In this document: positions 5,901 to 6,838 of the stretch, in pieces
Numbering within the stretch: position 1 is the first letter of the stretch
Layout: each line of letters begins with the position of its first letter
Source of the DNA: Phycisphaerae bacterium
Lineage (GTDB): Bacteria > Planctomycetota > Phycisphaerae > UBA1845 > Fen-1342
Length of the DNA: 6,838 bases
Assembly (NCBI GenBank): GCA_022842805.1
Contig: JALHOX010000252.1
Coordinates: forward strand, 1 to 6,838
Direction: 5' to 3'
Notes under the pieces: generated by a model
What the model was told of the DNA's origin: nothing
Databases searched by the model: none
The model's input: the letters and a program-made list of their open reading frames with translations, nothing else
Made by a program: the position numbers and the translations under genes

Positions 5901-6838
5901 TCAACCGCCGGTCAGCAGCGCCACAAAGCCCGCGATGTCGCCCACGCTGATCACCGAATCCTGGTTGATATCCGCGTTGTTGATGTCGCAGTTCGGGAAT
6001 TGCAGGGAGTAGGCCGCCGGATCGGTCAGGGCCAGCACAAATCCGGCGATATCGCCGACGCTGACAATGCCGTCGCAATTCATGTCGCCCAGCAGCGCGA
6101 CGACGGGCGGGCTCCAGACCGCGATCGAGCGCGGGGCGATGCCGCCGGTGCTGACGATCGGGCCGAGTTGCGTGAGGCTGCCGCTCGAGCCGAGACGGAA
6201 GACGTAGATGCCCGTCAGGCCGTCAGTCGCGGAAGAGTTGTCGGTGACGAAGACCAGATCGTCGAGGGCCGACACATCGCCCAACGTGCCTTGCAGACCG
6301 ACATCGAAGAAGAAGCCGGTCGCCGCCAGTGCGCCGGTGCCGTTGTTGATGCTCATGGTGCGGGCGGTCGCATCGGTGCCGTGACCGACGATCAGATAGC
6401 GCACCTCGCTGCTCGTGCCGACATCGCCGGAGACGAAGCAATTCGAAGGCGACGATCCGCCGCTGCTGAACGGCGCGCCGCTCAGCAGCGAGAGCGAGCC
6501 GTCGAGCGCTTGTCCGAAGGCCAGCACATCGCTGCCGCTGCCGCTGATGCCGCAGGCGGCATAGACATAGGGCAGCGTCGGGTGCGTCGCGATTTCGAGC
6601 GGGAACGGCCCGGGGCTTTGGCCGAAGCCGAGCGGGTTGAGCGTGCCGTCGGCGTTGTTGCCGTAGATATTGATGCGATCGGCGATGCTGTCGTTGGCGA
6701 AGAGATAGGCGCCGTCGGCGCTGACCGCGAAGTAGGAGAGGCCGCCGCCGTTGTCGTAGGTGCGGACGAAGGCGAGCGTGGCGGGCGGGGTCCACTGATA
6801 GATCGCGACGCGGTCGGGCGTGGTGTCGAGCCACGCCA
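5901..6838 (-). CDS. Beta-propeller (lactonase/YVTN-like) protein with C-terminal dockerin pair, partial
   Basis: The C-terminal 311 residues of a protein whose start lies beyond the right edge; the frame is open from 6836 to the TGA at 5901-5903. Internal ATG codons, such as the one at 6527, are not the start because the same frame continues upstream with recognisable propeller sequence. That part repeats a pattern of 'YFAVSADGAYLFAND...INIYGNNADGTLNPL' and 'ATHPTLPYVYAACG...VLAFGQALDGSLSLL', the strand-loop signature of the lactonase / 6-phosphogluconolactonase-like or YVTN propeller families. The last 62 residues are two dockerin-type calcium loops. The Ser/Gly/Thr-rich, Lys-poor composition and the dockerin suggest an exported protein, but the signal peptide cannot be seen. 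No catalytic residue or substrate can be assigned, so it may be a binding or structural protein. The intrinsic terminator at 5853-5889 closes the transcript. Confidence 0.88.
   Translation of the reverse strand, partial: AWLDTTPDRVAIYQWTPPATLAFVRTYDNGGGLSYFAVSADGAYLFANDSIADRINIYGNNADGTLNPLGFGQSPGPFPLEIATHPTLPYVYAACGISGSGSDVLAFGQALDGSLSLLSGAPFSSGGSSPSNCFVSGDVGTSSEVRYLIVGHGTDATARTMSINNGTGALAATGFFFDVGLQGTLGDVSALDDLVFVTDNSSATDGLTGIYVFRLGSSGSLTQLGPIVSTGGIAPRSIAVWSPPVVALLGDMNCDGIVSVGDIAGFVLALTDPAAYSLQFPNCDINNADINQDSVISVGDIAGFVALLTGG
5904..6089 (-). other. Tandem dockerin type I-like calcium-binding module (protein domain)
   Basis: The final 62 codons of the propeller protein encode two related loops. 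The first (6027-6089) reads DMNCDGIVSVGD and the second (5904-5972) DINQDSVISVGD; both keep the calcium ligand pattern D-x-N-x-D-x-x-x-S-x-x-D and are followed by IAGFV-A-L. Two Cys (in MNCDG and PNCDI) flank the linker and might form a disulfide. Ending directly in LLTGG is typical of planctomycete dockerin tails. Classical dockerins bind cohesins in cellulosomes; no cohesin is in the window. Confidence 0.85.

Noticed and set aside
5901..6527. Treating ATG 6527 as the start of the dockerin protein
   Set aside because: The same frame is open up to the window edge and encodes matching propeller repeats upstream (for example SADGAYLFAND), so this is an internal Met.
6223..6834. 203-codon open frame on the - strand overlapping the propeller gene
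   Set aside because: It is a shifted frame of the same strand with extreme Arg content. The true frame gives propeller and dockerin sequence continuously from 6836 to 5901.

Overview
The window is a GC-rich chromosomal segment that looks like ordinary central-carbon metabolism from a bacterium, most probably a member of the Planctomycetota (perhaps Phycisphaerae). The main clue is the last protein, which ends in a paired dockerin-type calcium-loop module (GDMNCDG...FPNCDINNADIN...LLTGG). I recognise this style of C-terminus from secreted planctomycete proteins. The eukaryotic-type branching enzyme and the weak or absent Shine-Dalgarno sequences fit that picture but do not prove it.

Layout, left to right. 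(1) Positions 1-651, + strand: the C-terminal end of pyruvate:ferredoxin oxidoreductase (TPP-binding domain and tail), cut by the window edge. (2) Positions 678-1685, + strand: a dihydroorotate-dehydrogenase-like flavoprotein, 26 bases downstream with a good ribosome binding site, so probably cotranscribed. (3) Positions 1686-2106: a 421-base gap without a credible gene but with several inverted repeats. (4) Positions 2107-4143, + strand: a complete GH13_8 (eukaryotic-type) glycogen branching enzyme. (5) Positions 4144-4221: a short convergent spacer made of GCGAAT/ATTCGC repeats that can fold into a long hairpin, probably a terminator. (6) Positions 4222-5760 (or 5796), - strand: a pyruvate-kinase-like protein with an N-terminal extension, no C-terminal regulatory domain and several altered active-site motifs. 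(7) Positions 5853-5889: a clear intrinsic terminator for the next gene. (8) Positions 5901-6838, - strand: the C-terminal part of a secreted-type beta-propeller (lactonase/YVTN-like) protein ending in the dockerin pair; its start lies beyond the window.

Functionally, PFOR and pyruvate kinase both act at the pyruvate node and the branching enzyme acts in glycogen storage. The first two genes form an operon; the branching enzyme has its own leader; the last two genes are on the opposite strand and separated by a terminator. I found no mobile element, CRISPR array, complete tRNA or rRNA, or defence cassette. I do not see a new multi-gene system here. The points most worth a second look are two divergent paralogues of textbook enzymes (the DHODH-like and PK-like proteins) whose catalytic residues differ from the classical enzymes, and the structured intergenic DNA.
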